Source: Lingula anatina (lineage: Eukaryota; Brachiopoda; Lingulata; Lingulida; Lingulidae). From it: 64,000 nt of DNA. The stretch covers positions 1 through 64,000 of the forward strand of contig NW_019775469.1 of the NCBI RefSeq assembly GCF_001039355.2, written 5' to 3'. The notes below the pieces were generated by a model. That model saw only the letters and a program-made list of their open reading frames with translations, did no database searches and was not told where the DNA came from. Made by a program: the position numbers and the translations under genes. Shown here one piece after another: positions 34,601-49,600 of this stretch (its first letter is position 1; every line of letters begins with the position of its first letter).

Positions 34601-37600
34601 GGATGATGACATAAGTAATACAATGAACTTTAACAGAAAAACTTTCAATCAATTCATTAAATGCATAAGAAAACTATATATTAAAGGGATTAGGGCTTTA
34701 AAAATAATGAAGTTTTACATTTATAACAGCTTGTATCACATTAATTCCCTATCTGACTATGAGCAGTTGGGGATCTAGACACCAAGGGGAAAAAAGATTA
34801 ACTGTCCCTTTTGTTCTGGCAAATATTTATTGCTTTTTTTTTTAGGAATTCCACAAAAACCAAACCACTGTGCACCGGTCCCCCTTCAGGGTTGGGCAAT
34901 ATAAAATTGCCAATTAAAAAGCCTACAACTTGAAGTTTATTACACCTCAGTACTATAGGACAGAACCAACTGGTCTCCACTGCCAACATCACCCTGGTAC
35001 TGCAAATGTACTCCAGTGAGCCATAGTCGTCCCCCATGAACGTCAATCTCTGACGTGTTTATTACCGCCATAATCAACAGCATTGTCCAGACTTTTTTTA
35101 AAAAAAACCTGGGAAGTCCCATTGTGTCTCACCTCTCTTTAACCTAATTAAAAGTTTGGTGCAAATTTGGGGAGTTCTCGGGGCCACCCCAGGAAGCTGG
35201 AGGTTATGACAATGGGTTTCGGCACTAGTGGTAATTTGATAGGATTAAAGCTTTTGTAGCTGCGTACTTAAGATGGATTTAGGAACGATGAAGTACCACA
35301 AGAAAGCTGTTCCTATGTGATATATATTAAAGTTGGAGAAGGTATCTTTTCCGATGTGCTTAGCTCAAAGATGATTTGCACCAGTATGACAGGCCACAAA
35401 ATGGCGACAGGGTCAAGTTGCACTTACTTCCTCTTTCCAAACTTTACTCACACAATCTCCCCATTACATTATCAATATATGATCAGGGACATATTTACAC
35501 CGCATTCCCACAGATCTTGGGCTGAGAAATACCTGCTTTTAATTTAACTGAGAGTGCAATATGGTAATGTCTTGTTTTCAGTTGGATGGAAATTAACCCC
35601 CAAAATATGGACTCAATTGTGGCAACCGTAGGGTGAAAATTGGTGGCGATGCTTTAATGTTGAATAACAGGGAAATGTAGTGATCTAATTTTCCCGAACT
35701 CGTGACCACACAGTCTTTCTTGAAGTAAAGACAGGAGAGTGATATTTTCTCACAAAAAATATTGGAATGAACCAATACAGTTCCAATCAAGACAATCTGT
35801 GAGTCGTTTTGGGATGGAATTTTTTCACTTCGAAAATAGCAATGTGGCCAACCCATACCTTGTCCCAATCTCTTCAATATTGTGAAGTTGATTATTCAAA
35901 CAAGTCAGCATTACCTATTTTTCTCCTTTTTAACAGGTATGGGGGTTCTTCTATTCTTCCATCAAACAGTAAAGCACTCTTGCAGAATATTGCCCTATTT
36001 GTTATTTTTTCTACCACAGGATATTACCTTATTGCCTCTGTTTAGGTCACCCATTAAAAAGAAGTTACTTTTCACCTTTCATCTCAACTTGAATACGGAC
36101 TCAGTTCTTTACTCACCAGGCATGCACAAGCAGCGAAAATGTCCCACTTCATCCAGACATGTGCCATCGTTTTGGCACGGGTTCGATGCACACTCGTTAA
36201 TGTTATCCTCACAGCGCGGTCCTGAGTATCCTATGCGGCAGTCGCAGTAGTATGACCCTGGGGTGTTGACACAAGAACCACCATGTTCACACAGATCCAT
36301 GGCTCCTAGAATAAAAGAAAAGTCAAAATCAAACAAGTCAGAAACTGGGATGAATTGCTCTCAAGGGTTAATCAATTCCTTATTATTATTTCATCTAAAA
36401 AATAATCACCTGTATATCTTGATCAATATTGGAGTAAATTCCCCAAAAGGAAAAAAGTTTTTAAACGTTGTAAAATTAATGACCTTGAGCAACAGTATGA
36501 ATACTATGACATTATCATTGCAACAACAATGTATTTCAATTTATTCAATTTTAAATGCAAAATACCAGGAAAATCCAACATGTAACACTTTATGTTTAGA
36601 ATTTTACTGTGTTCACTGTACATTACCTTCATTGCATTCATTTATATCCACTTCACAGTTAGTTCCCGTAAAGCCTCGCTCACAGGAACAAATATGGCCG
36701 CCATCAATTGGCGATGTGTCACAGTTGCTTCCAGCACTGCAAGGGTTACTTAAACAAGAGTCGTTCAGATGACAGTGTAGACCTGGCAAAGAAAATAAAA
36801 ATCTATTATTAATATATTCACATTTATTATATCGACAAGTAAGTTAATTCATTCTTCAATATGAAAACAGGTGTCTGCTCAAATTATTATAGATAATAAA
36901 ATTTCATTATTTAAGGTTATCAAATGACAATAAACATCTGATGGCACTTCAAACATTATAATAATGTAAACATACAACACTATAAAGTAATACATGCTTG
37001 AAGGCATGAAAACAGACCAATATTTATACTTATTTATGGTCTACAAAATTCATAAATATCCAATATACATTTATGTTGCTTTATTTTAACAGTGAAAAAA
37101 ATTCACTTTTATTTAATGGTGCCTGGAATGGGTTACCTTATTTATATGGAAAACAATCAAACAATCCATAAAATACTCATCAAACAAAACACAACCAGGC
37201 TGTGCCAGTAGCATGTTGTGCCCAATTTTTTTTTTATTGCAATGTGCCCCATGTTATTCTCAGTAAAACAGCGTTTGATTAGAATATGTTTGTTTACAAG
37301 TACCATCAGAAAGTTTTGTGTTTATGATAATTATACAAGAATGGTGGGAACAGTCGCATTCTTGAAAGTTTGCATGGTCTCGCCCTCCCACAAACACGCT
37401 AAGACAATACGAAGACAAGGGGATAAAGCACTATTAAGGTGGTGCACGGGACATACTCATACTTAACAATTTGTACGTTTTTTTTTTCTTCAGGGTGTGT
37501 ACCCCCCCTGAGAAAACAACTGATATCTTCTGCTCTGTTCTCATGTTATTCATAAAATCTAATTCCCCAATTGGCGAAATTTATGTTATACAAATTCTGG

Positions 37601-40600
37601 CATAAGAACTTCAAAGGAATGACAGTGGAAATTCCCTGTTTAAACATGCTCAAACAAAGGGGTACCTAGAGCTAGATGCCTTGAGTGCAACATCTCTCAC
37701 AGTCTAATTTGATGAAATTACGGCATGAATACTTGTATGTTGTCCCCGTATTTTCTCACACAAGTTGCTGCAGTGTTTATTGGAGCTCAAGGGTATGATC
37801 AGCATACATAAATGCAACCTATGCCCCATTCTTTCACTTTGTCTTCCCTACACATTACACATTTAAAACTCCCACAGCAATTACACTCAATTTCAATTAA
37901 ACATTTAATATCTATTTCACTGGACAATCTACAAAAGTGCTAACAATAAAAATGTAAAATAATCAGTAATGACCAGGGGGAAATACTTCAAAGGATTTCA
38001 AGCACACAAATGAGAGTCTTTTTCAAAATACTCAGAAGGAATCTGAAACTCTAATTGTTTTTAAGTGAAAAGTATTCACTCTACAAGGCCAACAGAAAAG
38101 AATATAACTATGAAAAGATAAATACAGGGCAACTTGTATTTTACATACCAATATAATGATATCATTTTATGTGAGTATAAAATGTAGATATCTGATCAAC
38201 ATGAGTTTCCCTAAAGCCAAAACAATCTGATTTACTTTTTATGCAAAATTAAACTATTTTGATAAAGTTGTATAAAAATACTGGTTCAAGATGTTAAATG
38301 GTAATGCATGAAACTATGAACAACTCTGAAATGATGATAACTTTGTCAGTACTGCAATCTGGATATCACTTCTTGTACCTACATTCCTACAATCTTGACA
38401 CTTCCTTATCAGTCTATGGAAATTGCTCAAAACATGACAATTATACACACCATCTAGATCATCTACATGGTCTTGATCTAAAATATGTTGGATCCACAGA
38501 TATTGCTAATGGCCTCATTTTAATGATAAATATCAAACCTACTAGTTTCCATCTATAACTAAGTCAGATTGGTGTAGGCTTTAGCCGAAATGACAGTGTG
38601 TAATATCTGATGGAGACATAAGCACTGGTTACCTTTTGGTCATTATGCAAGGTGATCATTTCTTGTCTACTCATTAACAAAACAGCATGAAATGGCTGCA
38701 CTATCTGAGCCTGCCTTCAGTCAGCTATCTTGAAATCTTTTCAGCAGGTCTATTTAACATAATGGTTCTATTAACTGCCATTCCAACTCTGATCCAAATT
38801 TGAATCAAATATCATTGTTTTGTAACATCAAGTTAAATAAAAATTTATTATGTCAATTCTTACTATTACATTGCATGATATAAAACCTGATTATATGATT
38901 CTTTGAAAGACACCAAGTCGAATTGATCAAAATAAAGACAGAAATGCATTTAAAAACTTTCATAACAAAACCATCAAGGAGAAACAAAAGATCACAACTA
39001 ACAGGGAAGAAGCATTTAAAAAGATACATACAATCTTTCCCACAATATCACTGAACTGTCACAAACAAACAAAAGACTTTCAAATTGTCAAAGTTGACTG
39101 TCCCCCTTCTTTTGCAATTATGAATATTTTCACGCTGGAAATCAGTGTGAAGGAATGAATTTATGTGTCTCTTTATTCTTAGCCATTTCTCATTATGAAT
39201 TATTGGACAATAATGGGCAGCAGGTGACACAAGGGTACGAGGATTTCTTGAGGGGTGGTCAGATCTCAATGACAATGCAAAAGGAACATTTTCATAGCAA
39301 TAACAATTTGTCCCATGTCTTAGAGGTTTCACCCGAGGTTAACATATGCATGTTTTTGTTAAGCTGAGGACTGTTTAGATTTTCATGTTAAGTAAACTGA
39401 AAAGAAAGTGAATTTAATTTTGCCAAGTGCATGAAACAGCAATGCTGGTTTAGAGAAATATGTTTATAGTTTCAAATGAAATGCCTTTTTTAAAAGACTT
39501 GATGCACAACCACAACCTATATTTGCAAATAAGATGTATACTTTTTTCACTTTCTTAAAACCAAGAAACTTATCTTCCCTTTGATTGCGCCATAACCAAA
39601 ACTTTTAAAAGAAACCCAAACTTTAATAACTACCATGCAGACGTAGCTAGCGACAAACTGCTGGATTATTTATGGCCCAAACAAGTGCAACTCTAGGGAG
39701 AAAATAGGTTTATGATTCGCTTCAGCGCCTCGCGAAACATTACACACAAAAGAATCGTACTAGTTCCACTAGGGTGGTATGTGCAGGAAAAGGTCACAAT
39801 ACACAGATCCCCCACATTTTATTCCACTTCACACATCTTCCAGTCAAGTCACATCCCCGTCTATGGGGTCAATTGTGAAAGTTGGCGCAGACAACGCTGT
39901 CCCACTGCCCCCTGTGACAGAGTTCACAAAGAACATTAGATTGAAGTTGGTCCACACTTTAAGACTAACATTCTACTCTATTTTGCCCCAAAAATGCATT
40001 ATTACTCTAGAGTAGTTAAAAGTACTATTGCAGCCATTTTTTTTTAAACAAAAAAGAAATATCCACTGTTTTGCACCACCAGTGGACTTATACACACTTA
40101 TTCCGACCTGAAGAAGGCCAGAATGTTGGTTTAAAAATAAAACCATTTTTTGTCAAACGAATCTACCCTTGGGTCTTTGATTATTTTTAAGAATATACAG
40201 GGGCCACCAATTAGAATTCCACCCACAAATCTGCTCACAAAACAGCAGACCCTAAGGTCCCACAGCCCTGCTTTTGTTTCCTTGTCAATTCATTTTCATT
40301 TAATGGAACAATGATGACGCTCAAATATGACGCCGACAACATGACTAGTCAAAAACGATGACAACTATGTATGGTTCACTCAAATAGAGAGGGTAAATAT
40401 GCACATCATTTATAAAGACATAAATGGGGGAGTTATTTGTGTATAATGACACCCAGACATGGCATTGGGGGGCAGACATGGTGGAAAACACAGGAAACAA
40501 TGAGCAGGTGCATTATCACCACTTCCTTTACCAACTGCAGCTTACCACTTAATACAAAGACAAAGGTGTCGACTTTAACATATGTCATGGGCCCATGAAA

Positions 40601-43600
40601 ATGTGCTTTGCATTCTTGGTGTTTTTACGATGACTTAATGACACAGACGTCTGCTTGTAACATGAGAAAACATGTTTTATGTGGAAGGGATTGCGTAACT
40701 AGCAAGCATCGACTGTGTATCAATTAAAGATATACAAATGGTGATAAAATGTTTTGGACACTACTTCTGCTTTACAATAAAAAAACACTGCAGCTGCAAG
40801 AAAAAACGCTGCCAAAATTCTGGCCAACATGGGAGGGGGTTCAAAGTGCTTCGGTTACTTATGTCTCAGCACTTATCGTAAGGTAGCTTGATTAGTTTCC
40901 GACATGCATCTCCACACTTACATTTCAACTTTCTCATGACTCTCTGTAAATGACTCACAAGTTTTCTCCGTAATGGAGCTCAGGCATACTATGTGTGGTG
41001 GAAACTGTTTCAGACTGTGATCACAAATTTAGACAAATATGTGTTTTGGCATGTCCAACTTCATAATTGCAAGGGAAAGGTAAGAAAATATTTGAAGGAT
41101 TTTGAAAATCTTGCAAAATAAGTGTGCAGAGCTCATTTGTATTTATTTCACATTTTTTCTCAAACGGCACGTGAAATGTCTTGTAAAATGTCACTGTAAA
41201 TCCAACCCGTATAATCAAGCAACGATTACTGTCACAGATGTTCAGTCTTCTTTCCATCTTTTTTTTTCAGACAGGCAACTTGTTGCTTCTCCAGAATGTA
41301 CACCATGCTGCAAATTCAGGTTGTTGAACTCAATCTGTTGAGAAAATAACACCTTGCACGATATGAAGCTCTTTCTCATTTAAACGAATCCACCTTTATG
41401 ATTCTAATGGCTCACCCGGACTCTGAAAGTGCAATTACTTAAACCAGCTTAAATTCATGAGATAGGCAACACTTATAGTCTGCCATTCATATTCACCCAG
41501 GAGTGTAATATCTCCGAACCCTACCATGACACCTAATGGCTGCCGATTTCAAGGGAGGCAAATGTAAAACATGAATGCTTATGATATGAATGGCTGATAT
41601 TTTTGTGGTAATGATGCTACCTACACTTGTCACTTTCAATGAGAACTGTGGTGCAAAATTTTCCTTCAGCCAAATGGTAATAACTTGTTCAACCTTATAT
41701 TGTTGTGGTCCCCTTGGTTACTTGACCCTTTCCACTTAACTGTGACCCGAGCTCTTCTTTTCTACACAACACTGTTGCAGCCCAGTTTTTTCCCAAGAAG
41801 TTTTATGTGTGCAGTTCGCCTCAAGGTTTCGCCAAAAGTCATGGCAGAAGAAGACAGACATTTATGTCCTTCAAATCAACCAATAAAACCCTTCAACTTC
41901 ATCGCTAAAGGCGTCATAAATTGATGTTTAATATACCATATGTAGTTGATAGCTATCTTTCGAATTATCAACTTTATGTTTCACTCAAAATTCAAATTAA
42001 ACTTTGAACCTGTAATATTACAAATTACATTTTATAATGTTATCACAGGGAATTCAACTCAAAGATCACGAAAAACATCCCTAACAAGGTGACCGGCCAA
42101 ATTCAGACAGTCTTTACAACAAATAATAGAGATAAGTAGTAATAATAAAATGACCGAGGCGATTTATTCAGTTAGAGATGAAATAATCTCTGTATGTCCT
42201 CAAGGTAATTTTTTGGCAGGTTAATAAAAAGGCCAAAAGGAGTGTCAGCAAGCCGTATTAGCATAGATGCTGGGTGAGAATCTTTCCTCTTTGACATTCT
42301 CAAGATGTGAACACACAAGACAGCGGCCCCAAGCAACAAACTTGGCACCTTGTGATCATGATGAGCCCCCTCAAATTCTTAACGCCCTCCAAATTAACTA
42401 GTGACTAACTGCACATTTAGCCTTTCCACGTCTTTTGAGTATGTGGTTGTTAATAAGAGTACTCGAATGCGATGCCCCCTTCCCATGACTTGAGAGATTT
42501 TTATCGATGTTAAGATTGTTTGTGGTTAGGTGAAACATTTTAAGAGTTGATTCCAAATTTATAGTTATTACTACTTCACCCTGACAATTTTTATGAGATG
42601 ATCATAGCCCAAAGATACAACAAAACCAAATTTAGACTCAGGAAAGATATACAGTTTCATTGATCACTCATAAAAACACTTGTTATACAAGGAGAGTACT
42701 GATGGAAATCTATATGGCGATTTGAGATTTGAGATCCAAAGACATTGGTTGTATAATTTTGTTCACATTTGGTAAAACATTTCATCTCTTGTACAGATTT
42801 ACACATGGAGGATCTATTCATTGACAACCCTCACCTGTCATCCCTACAGGACACTCGCACCAAAAGTAGCCAACTTTGTCGTGACATGTGCCGCCATGAA
42901 AGCAAGGGTGGTTTGCGCAATCGTCCTTGTTGACTTCGCACAGAGGTCCTTCCCATCCGTTCACACAAAGACATCGAAAACTGCCATCGGTTTCGTTGGT
43001 GCACGTGCTGCCATGCAAACACGGATGAGAGTTGCAGGGATCGAGATATTGCTCGCAATAACGACCTAAAAATGGTGTAATACAAATGGTTAAACATGAA
43101 GAAGTTATAACTGGTGTCATAAGAGGGAAACAACAATTGTCTCATTTTTATTTTAAAAATTATGTTCAGGAAATTTATCAATCATTTGCAACATTGTTTA
43201 TGAAAACACAGCTGACGCTGACAAATGTACAGACCAGATCTGCATTTTTACAAATACTCTCTTTTACTTAAGACAAGCAAAATGGGCATCATGTAATCAA
43301 ATCGTTATAATGAACATAAACAATTTACAGAAAATATGGCAGCCTAAGAACAGTTCACACATGGAAGAACTACAAAAGATGTAATGTTTGTACTAGAATA
43401 CATTTGTAATACCATGTGTGCACAGAATCGTGTGCACATACATAAAGGTAGGATAAACCACAAGATGTCACATAGCAGAAAAGAGACAGTGACAGTGACA
43501 AGGAAATTTCATGTTACTTTTTTTAAAGATTTATGCTTTAGAGCATCTAATAAATGCACATTCTCCAACATGAAACCCATCCACTCTTAAAGGAATTTTT

Positions 43601-46600
43601 GAATAAATATTCTATTTGCAAGTTTTTTTTTTTTTGCTTCTATAATCTGTAGAAATTCACATACAGTGAGTGGACAATGTGATGAAAACTCTCACCTTGT
43701 CTGTGACTCGGACAGTTACAGGTGTAGTCGTTGACGCCATCAATACAGATACCACCATGTTGACATCTGTGGTTACCGCAGTCATCTATATTTATTTCGC
43801 AGTTTGTGCCTTGGAATCCTAAAACAAACAAAATATTGACCACTTATCATTCTGATTAAATGTAAACTGTTTAAACTGTTTTAAGGGATAAAAAAAAGGC
43901 ATTTTATTGGCAAGAAAAACTTTAAAATATACAGCTTATCATAAAGAGTTCCTGATTTTTTTTTTTTTTTTTTTGGGGGGGGGGGGGGTTTATATCATAT
44001 TGTTATTTTGTAGAAAAGTTCTGTCCATACTCAAACTTTATTTGGGCATTTCCTGTGCAGTTCCATTTTTTTTTCAGTCTGGGTTGGCACAGCACATAAC
44101 ACTTTAAAACATAGGGCCAATCAAACGGCTGATGGATTTAATTCAAACTGCCAATCAACCAAAGCCAATTTCTGTCTCTGTTCAAATTCATGATACACAT
44201 TCAGGGCTGTCTTAACCAAATTAGTGTGTTATCATAATGTAAGTGGGTAAGTGCATACCTTGGGACATTCCAAAAAACATATTTAGTGGCCAGAAATGGA
44301 TAATTCACCATATTTTTCTCACTTGGTAAAGAAACCTGCTCTTGAGAATACTGACTTTTAAGTCAGTCCATCAACTTTAAAACTAACACAACCTCAAAAC
44401 TTATTGATAAAATGCTAGAAAGATTTCCCCAGTGGCATTATTTGTCATGGAGCAGCCAATGATTCTAATGTGAATGGAAGATTGATTCATACCCTAAGGA
44501 GCCCCCAAGAAGATCTGCTGCTAATAACTCGGCCCATATATTGAGAAAGTAATTTTGAGGTGTTTTTACTGATATACTAAATCACTTCAGGGCCATGGTA
44601 GCCAACCATAAAAAAATTCAAAAATGAGAAAAGGGACCAAATGTTGGCAATTTGTGAGTGAGAGAAAGTATTTTTTTGCAAATTGTGTGGCAAATAAACA
44701 AAGAGGAGTCAATATGAAGGCAATTACTTTGGCCTTATTGCGTCTGGGGCATCTTACCCCAGTGGTGCATACTGCAGTCAGTACTTGACCAAAAACTGAA
44801 GTGAACAGTTAAAAGACTTCNTTGAAGTGAACAGTTTACCGACTTCTCCAATGGTACTGACCACACTGACCTCAATTTGAAAACAAAAAACAAGTGGACC
44901 AATGCATTGCTGTAACGAGATTTTCTTTGGATTTACTAAAACTTTCTTACAACATCTTCATCCATTTCAAGCAAGAACCTGTAACCTCTAAGCACAATTT
45001 CAACAAAGACCATTTGTGTAAATCCAGCACACAGCTTTTGGACATGAGCACCACGTGGGCAAGGCACGAGGTTGGCCAGCGCTTCCAGCAGCAACCTGCA
45101 CATAGCATCAGATGGCAAAGAAGGTCACAGCTGCAGCCTGCAGTGCAGCCAGGACACACCTACTTCCTACTTAAATTTTGTTGTTTTCAATTTTTTATTT
45201 CACCACACATACTTTAACCACTGCCGCACACATAAACTACAAACACAGGACCAGTGTTTATTTCTGTCTGCGGAGTTCAATGACATGGTTCATAGGGCAT
45301 TTTTGTTACTTAACTCACATATTTCATTAAGCTGTAACTAAAATTTTAGTTCTAGCCCTCACTGTACCAAAATCTTTAAAATGATTGTTGAACATAGTTT
45401 GTGTGATTAAAAAACATATTATTAACTGGTGTCCAAATATGAAGAACAGGCAATTTTCCAAAATACAGAAACCTCATTAAAAAGTTAAAATCCTTCAAAG
45501 GACAAAAAACAATTTCCTATGGTTTTCTTGAAATGAACAGCCTACCCTGTCTTAAGCCAAGTATAAAAATAGACTTGTGGAATTTGAGGACCTTTAGATC
45601 TGACTTATCATTTAAAATATTTAAGTGACCCTAGGCAGAGTTCAAAACACCAGCCAGCACTCATGGCTTCCTCCCTTTTAGGAAATCCTAAATAAAGCAC
45701 ATGACCAATGTTTGTGCACAATCCTTTGAATATGACCTACAGCAGAGTTTCAAAACAAAATCCAGTGGACACTAATGCTGGGCAGTGTTCGTGTTACATG
45801 TTATCAGTGGGTTTCTGTCACTATCTGCTCCTCTGCCATCATAAGGAGGAGTACCTTTACTCGCACCACAATTGTTCATATCAGGCCACTCACAAAATTT
45901 TTGGCTCTTTTTCTTACTCTGACCACTAACAAATATCAATGAATTAAAACATGGCAATGATAGAACTGCCAAAAAGTAGTCAAATGATGTTTTTTTAATG
46001 GAACAAAAAGACAATTTAAACTGTAAAAATTTCAATATTTGTATGTGCCATTTGAGGATACTCAGGGCCTATTTCCAGTAGAGCTCCAGTTAAAATCATC
46101 AACTCAAATAGAAACCAGGGTTTTGGTTTGAAGAAATTTCTTTCGACAAGACAATGAGTGTTCAACATTCTCTAACTGTAAAATTATAAGCATTTATTTA
46201 GTAAAATAGCTTTAAACTGGGCTAATGCACTTAAAAGTTGTTTGTCTGTCCTTGGGCTTCTCAGCAATGTGCCACTTCAAGAACATTTTATCAGAAGTTC
46301 AATTTACAGCTGTCTTTAGATGTTACTGCATTTGATGGAATTAAGATAATTTGATCTCTTTTTTCGAAATGTTCACGCTTCACATGTGATGCCAAATCTG
46401 TTCTTGTCAATCCAAAATTTCTGAAAAACAAAATCGGATATAGAGCATATCCTGTTTTGGTGATAAGTTTAGGATGTTAAAAGATTCTTTTTGGTTGTCT
46501 ATAATAGTAGGCTGACTCTTAGTCATTGGTGAGTTCATTTTGACTTGGATATTCCTGTTCTTTTTTTTCCTTAGTTTATCACAAGCAAATAAGTCAAAAA

Positions 46601-49600
46601 TATAACTTCTGAATCTGTTGAAATACATCAAATAATTTTCTTCCGTGTCACTGCTCAATACCATAGCCTAAATCTTTGACTGATTTTTCTTTCTTTTCTT
46701 CTCTGATAAATGGGCAAATAAAACTGCACAGAAGCTATAAAATTTAGAGTTTCAAAGTAAGCTTGTGGAAGTGTAAAAAAAAGTGACCATATCTTTTGAT
46801 TTTGGAAATATTTCATTTACTAGTTAAAATTATGGTCACACATTTAGTATGATTACCACATAAAAAGGCAAAAATATGGAAACCATAACAAAGAATACCA
46901 AGTCCAATCAACAGGAATCATACTGTGTTTATGGCCATCAGTCATGATTAAAAAGATTTTCTTGCAGCAGTGACGACTCAAAATGTCAATTTTTTCAGAG
47001 GATTTGGAAACGGATTTAACAACTTCAGTTCCTTTGATTTCTAAATCAAAAATTTCTTTCAAAGGAAATGTGTCTTCACCGTGGTAAAATAAAAATTCAT
47101 CTGAAAACTAAATTCCCATTTCAAAATTTGTATCAAGCTTAAACTTGTTCAAAACAAAGTGCTTGAATTCAAGTACCATTTATGGATTTTCAATAATCAT
47201 TATCATAATTTAAAATTGCATTATCCAGGGAAGGGTCACCAAACACCACAAAAATACCACCGACTTAAAACTGACCTTCTACATGAATTAAACTTAAATA
47301 TTTTAATAGCTTCACCCCTATCCAATAACTATTTGCCCTTTCAAACTCAAAAGATCTTGCTTTGTGCCCTTGGAAGTTAAATTCCAGTGGACCATCTGAA
47401 TCAATGCACAGCCTTTTGTCAAACCAGTCCCCGCAAGCTGGGCCCAGACTCGGGGCTCAAGCTGTTCCTCTGTATGGCAGTGTAAAAAAGCATGCGTCGG
47501 AATGTGAAAAATGCAATGAAAATCTGCACAGATGTGGCTGGTGACTGTGAGCAAGTGGTTCAACGTGAACATCTTGCCGTTGGCAGACTGATAACAATTA
47601 AGGAGACCTATGTGGTGGATGGACCCTTTTCAATGCAGCTGTCTGGGGTTTTTTTTCTGATGGTATTGTCAACTGAATACATATATCAGTAAATTGATTT
47701 TTTATTGGCATTCCTGTCATGCTTTGTCCCAACTGTTGATGAGTTGAGATGAAAGAGATTGGGTTTAATCTAGTATTTTAAATCTATAGCAAATGATAAA
47801 AAGAAATAATTTTTTGCTAAATGGAATTTATTGGTTTTTTGCCTAATAGTCATTTAGCTTCTTTAACTATCTTTTAGGTAAATTGTTATCACTTGACCTA
47901 TTTAGGATTTAATATGGTAAGTACAAACATAAAAATCACAAAATCCTTGGGTTGGTTGTTGATGATATTGTCAAATAAATGTACTGAACATATGCCAAAG
48001 TGATATCAATGTATGCTGAACACTGTTAACAAAAATATGAAAATTATTTTCTCACCTTGTGCACAACTACAAGAATAAGTCAAGTTTGATGTTGGTGTAC
48101 AAGAACCTCTATTTAAACAAGGACGATCTGATATGCAAGGGCGGTAGATTTCACTACAATTTTTTCCAGTAAAAGTTGGATGGCACAGGCACCTAGAAAA
48201 TAAAAAAAATCTCATTATTTTAAAATTATAAAATTTAAAATCTTTTAATATCTATTATCCAAATATTATTATTATAATCAAAACAAAAGAGATTTCATGG
48301 TTTTTGATATGAGCATAGTGTGAATTTTGATGACCAATGATTTTATAACCAACAAAAACACACATAAGGAATTTTGTGTGTTTATCTTCAAGCTTGCACT
48401 AAATCTAGTCAATAACCTTGCTTGAAAACAAACTAAAATCTAATTCTTCATTCCACAAGCAGTAATGACGTCTGCCATTTATCATAACCACTGAGAAATT
48501 TTCAAAAATTTTTAAAAACCATATATATTCAATACCCAAAAAGTTTACCTATAAGATCCGTATGTATTCTCACAGGTTCCACCATTTTTGCATAGATTTG
48601 GTATCTCTGCACATTCGTTGATATCTGTTGTGCATGTTCCATCACGGAAGCCTTGTTGGCACGTGCAAACATACCCTGATAGTGTGTTGGTGCATGTGCC
48701 TTGGTTACGGCATGGTTGCGATGCACAATGGTCTGTTTGATTGCAATGTCTCCCTATGAATATAAGCAAAAAAGTTTAGGAATGAAGAAAGTTAATGTGA
48801 CATTGGCAAAAATGAACAATTCCAACAGACTACCAAATTTTATGTAATATGATTATCAAACAATATTTGCGAAGAAAGGCTTTCCAATTCAGTGCATTTC
48901 AAACTGTTGTAATAATTTCTATGTGCTTTGTCTAAACATGGAAGCCAAACAAGATCTGCTGCCAGAGACTTTGGTCTACATAGACTCTATTTTGGCTAGC
49001 GCAAACAAAAAAATCACACAGATAGCCTTGAATTGGTTGATTCAATATATACATCTAAATATATAACAACTATGTCTGGATGTGATCTATAGATACAAAA
49101 TATTTCAAAAACTGGCTACACCCCTTACCTGTATAACCTGGTGAGCAGTCACAGACGTAATTTGACAGGGAGCCATCCAAACGACATTTTCCCTGGTGGC
49201 ACGGATCGTTGTAGCAGGCACTTCTTGGGTCTTTTATTTCACAGAGGGAGCCACTGAAGCCTGGAGAATCAACAAGTATATAGATGAATGGTTGTAGATT
49301 TTCAAGATGTACTTTTAACTTTTTCTTTTTCTAAGTCAAGAACATTACCGCCCAAGTCAAAGTGCCTTTGAAACACTTGTAATGTTACTAGATATCCAAA
49401 GTTATCCCCTTATGGCTTCAACACTTGTAAAAGTTCATGTTTTAAGACACTTAATTCTAAAACACTTAAAAAAATACAGAGAGTACAAAGTGTTTGTTTG
49501 ACAGCTTTTTAAAAGTTATTTTAATGCATGAACTATCTGACATTTTCTATCCCTAGCCTCAGGCACTGTACACAACAGTTGCTTGCATTACTTCAAGCAG

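Noticed and set aside
36263-36772. 169-codon plus-strand frame spanning two Notch exons and an intron
   Set aside because: Overlaps EGF10-11 exons antisense; a chance reading frame.
44894-45217. 107-codon plus-strand frame and its antisense partners
   Set aside because: Intronic in Notch, without splice sites or recognisable motifs; Gln/Cys mirror composition suggests chance.
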